Source: Variovorax gracilis (GTDB lineage: Bacteria > Pseudomonadota > Gammaproteobacteria > Burkholderiales > Burkholderiaceae_C). Taken from it: a stretch of 36,876 bases of DNA. Position 1 is the stretch's first letter. Every line of letters begins with the position of its first letter. Below the pieces are notes generated by a model. It was not told where the DNA came from, did not search any database, and saw only the letters and a list, made by a program, of their open reading frames with translations. Shown one piece after another: positions 35,358 to 36,876 of this stretch. Both the position numbers and the translations under genes were made by a program. The DNA lies in assembly GCF_030317115.1 (NCBI RefSeq), contig NZ_JASZYF010000042.1, positions 1 to 36,876 on the forward strand, written 5' to 3'.

Positions 35358-36389
35358 TCAGCCGACCGGCGCGGCCGGATTCAACAGGCCGGCGGACTGG
35401 AGGGCGCGCCACAGTGCCGTCGGCACGGCATGATCGGCATCGGCGGAGTTGGCGAGCACCTCCTGTGGCGTCACACCGCCCAGCAGCACGGTCACGACCG
35501 CAGGATGCGCCATCGCAAATTGCAACGCGGCGCGGCGCAGCGGCGTGGCATGCGCGGCGCAGATCGCTTCGATCTTGCGCACGCGCTCCATGATGTCTTC
35601 GGGCGCAGGCCCGTAGTCAAACTTGGCCCCGGGCACGGCGCCGGTTGCGAGGATGCCGGAATTGAATACACCGGCCAGCATGACGCCGATGTTCTTTTCG
35701 AGTGCCAGCGGCAAGAATTCGTCCAACCCGTTCTGGATCAGCAGCGAGTAACGGCCAGCCAGTATCGCCACGTCGAAGTCGCCGGCCTTCGCGAACTTCA
35801 CCGAAACGTCGGATTCGTTGATGCCGAATCCGATGGCCGCCACGGTCTTCTCGCTGCGCAGCCTGTCGAGTGCCTTGTAGGCGCCCTCCATCGCCTCCTT
35901 GAAGCGCACGGGCGCATCGACCGGGCCGTGCGTCCACACGTCGCAGTCGTGGATCAACAGGATGTCCAGGCGGTCCAGCCCGGTGCGCAGCAAGGACTGT
36001 TCGACCGAGCGCATCGTGCCGTCGTAGGAATAGTCAAAGCGCGGCGCATGCGGGTGGCCGCCAGCAAAGCCCGGCGAGAAAACATCGGGGTTCTTCGGCG
36101 GCGGCTTGGCAAAGACGTCCATGACTCGGCCGATCTTGGTCGATACGATCACATCCTTGCGTGGCAGGTGGCGCAGGCCTGCACCCACCCGCGCCTCGGC
36201 CAGCCCGTTGCCGTAATGCGGCGAGGTGTCGAACACGCGCACCCCGCTGGCGTAGGCCTGTTCGATGGTGACGATGCAGGTCTTTTCTTCGAGCAGTTCG
36301 TACAGATCGCCCATGGGTGCCGTACCCAAGCCGAGGGCCGAGAAGACGAGTTCCGTCCCATTGCGGGTCGTGAATGGGTGCGACTTCAT
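35358..36389 (-). CDS. Aldo/keto reductase (D-threo-aldose 1-dehydrogenase-like)
   Basis: 343 aa. ATG 36389 has GAGGAG six bases upstream; an in-frame start at 36449 would add 20 unneeded residues. It is an NAD(P)-dependent (beta/alpha)8-barrel oxidoreductase. The catalytic tetrad is D54 and Y59 (VFDTSPHYGNG), K85 (VIVSTKIGR) and H147 (DILLIHDCD). LGLGTAPMGDLY at the N-terminus and the long loop with HPHAPRFDYSYDG resemble the subgroup annotated as D-threo-aldose or L-fucose dehydrogenase and pyridoxal 4-dehydrogenase. The gene is intact. Substrate cannot be fixed from sequence alone. It marks the return to chromosomal genes. Confidence 0.93.
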   Translation of the reverse strand: MKSHPFTTRNGTELVFSALGLGTAPMGDLYELLEEKTCIVTIEQAYASGVRVFDTSPHYGNGLAEARVGAGLRHLPRKDVIVSTKIGRVMDVFAKPPPKNPDVFSPGFAGGHPHAPRFDYSYDGTMRSVEQSLLRTGLDRLDILLIHDCDVWTHGPVDAPVRFKEAMEGAYKALDRLRSEKTVAAIGFGINESDVSVKFAKAGDFDVAILAGRYSLLIQNGLDEFLPLALEKNIGVMLAGVFNSGILATGAVPGAKFDYGPAPEDIMERVRKIEAICAAHATPLRRAALQFAMAHPAVVTVLLGGVTPQEVLANSADADHAVPTALWRALQSAGLLNPAAPVG

Positions 36390-36735
36390 GCATTTCTCCT
36401 CGTTGGATTGCGAGTGAAAATCCCGCGCAAAGCATAGCGCGCGCTCCATCTGCGTGGGGGCGTCTGGCGACCAAGGAACACCGCCCCTGGACCCGAATGG
36501 GCGCTATAACGACGCTAAATCGTCCACCTGTAGCATCGAGCGCTACTGCCCTCCCCTGGCGCAATCCCCTAGAGCAGCTGGTCACACTTGAAGAGCAGCT
36601 TCGATTCTGGCCAGCGCCCGAGCGCGTCGGCTGGAATGTCCTTCTTCCAGACGATCTGCATCTTCTTGCGCTTGCCGCTGCAGTTAGCATCGGCCCTCCT
36701 TCGCGAAGCGACCTGGCAGACAGGCAGAATGCGCC
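36390..36735. other. Spacer between aldo/keto reductase and RIO kinase
   Basis: 346 bases. On the minus strand a short frame (36569-36658) reads MQIVWKKDIPADALGRWPES then KLLFKCDQLL; it is protein-like but too short to name and could be a gene remnant. Otherwise nothing recognised. Confidence 0.35.
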
Positions 36736-36876
36736 ATGAAAGCACCCCCTCGACTACAGGCACTGATCGACGAAGGACTGATCGACAGCGTGGTTCGCCA
36801 GCTCATGAGCGGCAAGGAAGCGATGGTCTACGTGGTGCGCTGCGGGGACGAGACGCGCTGCGCCAAGATCTACAAG
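36736..36876 (+). CDS. RIO-type serine protein kinase, PA4780-like, 3' end outside window
   Basis: 47 codons before the window ends. ATG 36736 begins MKAPPRLQALIDEGLIDSVV, then RQLMSGKEAMVYVVRCGDET and RCAKIYK. This is the start of the bacterial RIO1/PA4780 family: SGKEA corresponds to the nucleotide-binding loop and CAKIYK holds the ATP-anchoring Lys. Such kinases are conserved in many proteobacteria, with poorly known targets. The catalytic loop is beyond the window. Confidence 0.85.
   Translation, partial: MKAPPRLQALIDEGLIDSVVRQLMSGKEAMVYVVRCGDETRCAKIYK

Noticed and set aside
35268..36437. 389-aa plus-strand frame opposite the aldo/keto reductase
   Set aside because: Shadow of a gene with all four catalytic residues on the minus strand.
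1..36876. CRISPR array, rRNA or tRNA genes, tRNA-linked attachment site
   Set aside because: No regularly spaced repeats and no recognisable tRNA or rRNA sequence seen by eye. GGTTCCAATCC near 3501 looks slightly like a T-arm but has no cloverleaf around it.

Overview
The window is GC-rich DNA whose gene families (PA4780-like RIO kinase, ISNCY, IS1182 and IS66 elements, aldo/keto reductase, H-NS proteins, class III cyclases) point to a betaproteobacterium, most likely of the order Burkholderiales. That placement is inference from protein character; there is no rRNA or tRNA in the window. Most of the window reads as a layered accessory island: two related tyrosine recombinases on the same strand (7.5-8.8 kb and 31.7-32.8 kb), three insertion-sequence families, several frameshifted genes, and cargo between them. 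Ordinary chromosomal genes (aldo/keto reductase, start of a RIO kinase) appear only at the right end.

Layout. 0-1.2 kb: 3' part of an IS1182-type transposase and its end. 1.8-6.6 kb: membrane class III cyclase, a frameshifted H-NS relic, an exported two-domain protein, and two antitoxin-like genes without toxins. 6.8-7.4 kb: glutathione S-transferase. 7.5-8.8 kb: recombinase 1, with a ~130 bp sequence upstream that recurs at 13.8 kb. Between those two copies lie an MltR-family/HEPN-like protein and a SAM-cyclase-ATPase-TPR protein whose genes overlap by four bases. 14.2-19.5 kb: envelope genes (CHASE2-like sensor, exported protein, DUF2167 protein, membrane protein, membrane-anchored J-like protein with HPG instead of HPD). 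An IS66 relic sits among them.

20.0-26.6 kb: a tight four-gene operon encoding an SMC/MukB-like ATPase, a MukE-like protein, a MukF/kleisin-like protein and a short TOPRIM protein. This is a Wadjet/MksBEFG-type condensin defence system, but the SMC gene comes first and the nuclease subunit is compact. 27.2-28.6 kb: a 482-aa protein with a C-terminal HEPN RNase-type motif. Decayed genes follow, then an intact H-NS protein with two DNA-binding motifs (30.0-30.5 kb), a gene frameshifted by a perfect 17-bp tandem duplication (30.7-31.2 kb), a small gene and recombinase 2. The 33.6-35.3 kb segment is a frameshifted ISNCY (IS1202-group) element.

Interpretation: this is a defence-type island in which recombinases brought cargo, an island-borne H-NS could silence it, and the SMC operon, the HEPN protein and the cyclase/HEPN-like pair are candidate anti-plasmid or anti-phage modules. 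Family assignments were made by eye from motifs; functions of the uncharacterised genes are hypotheses.
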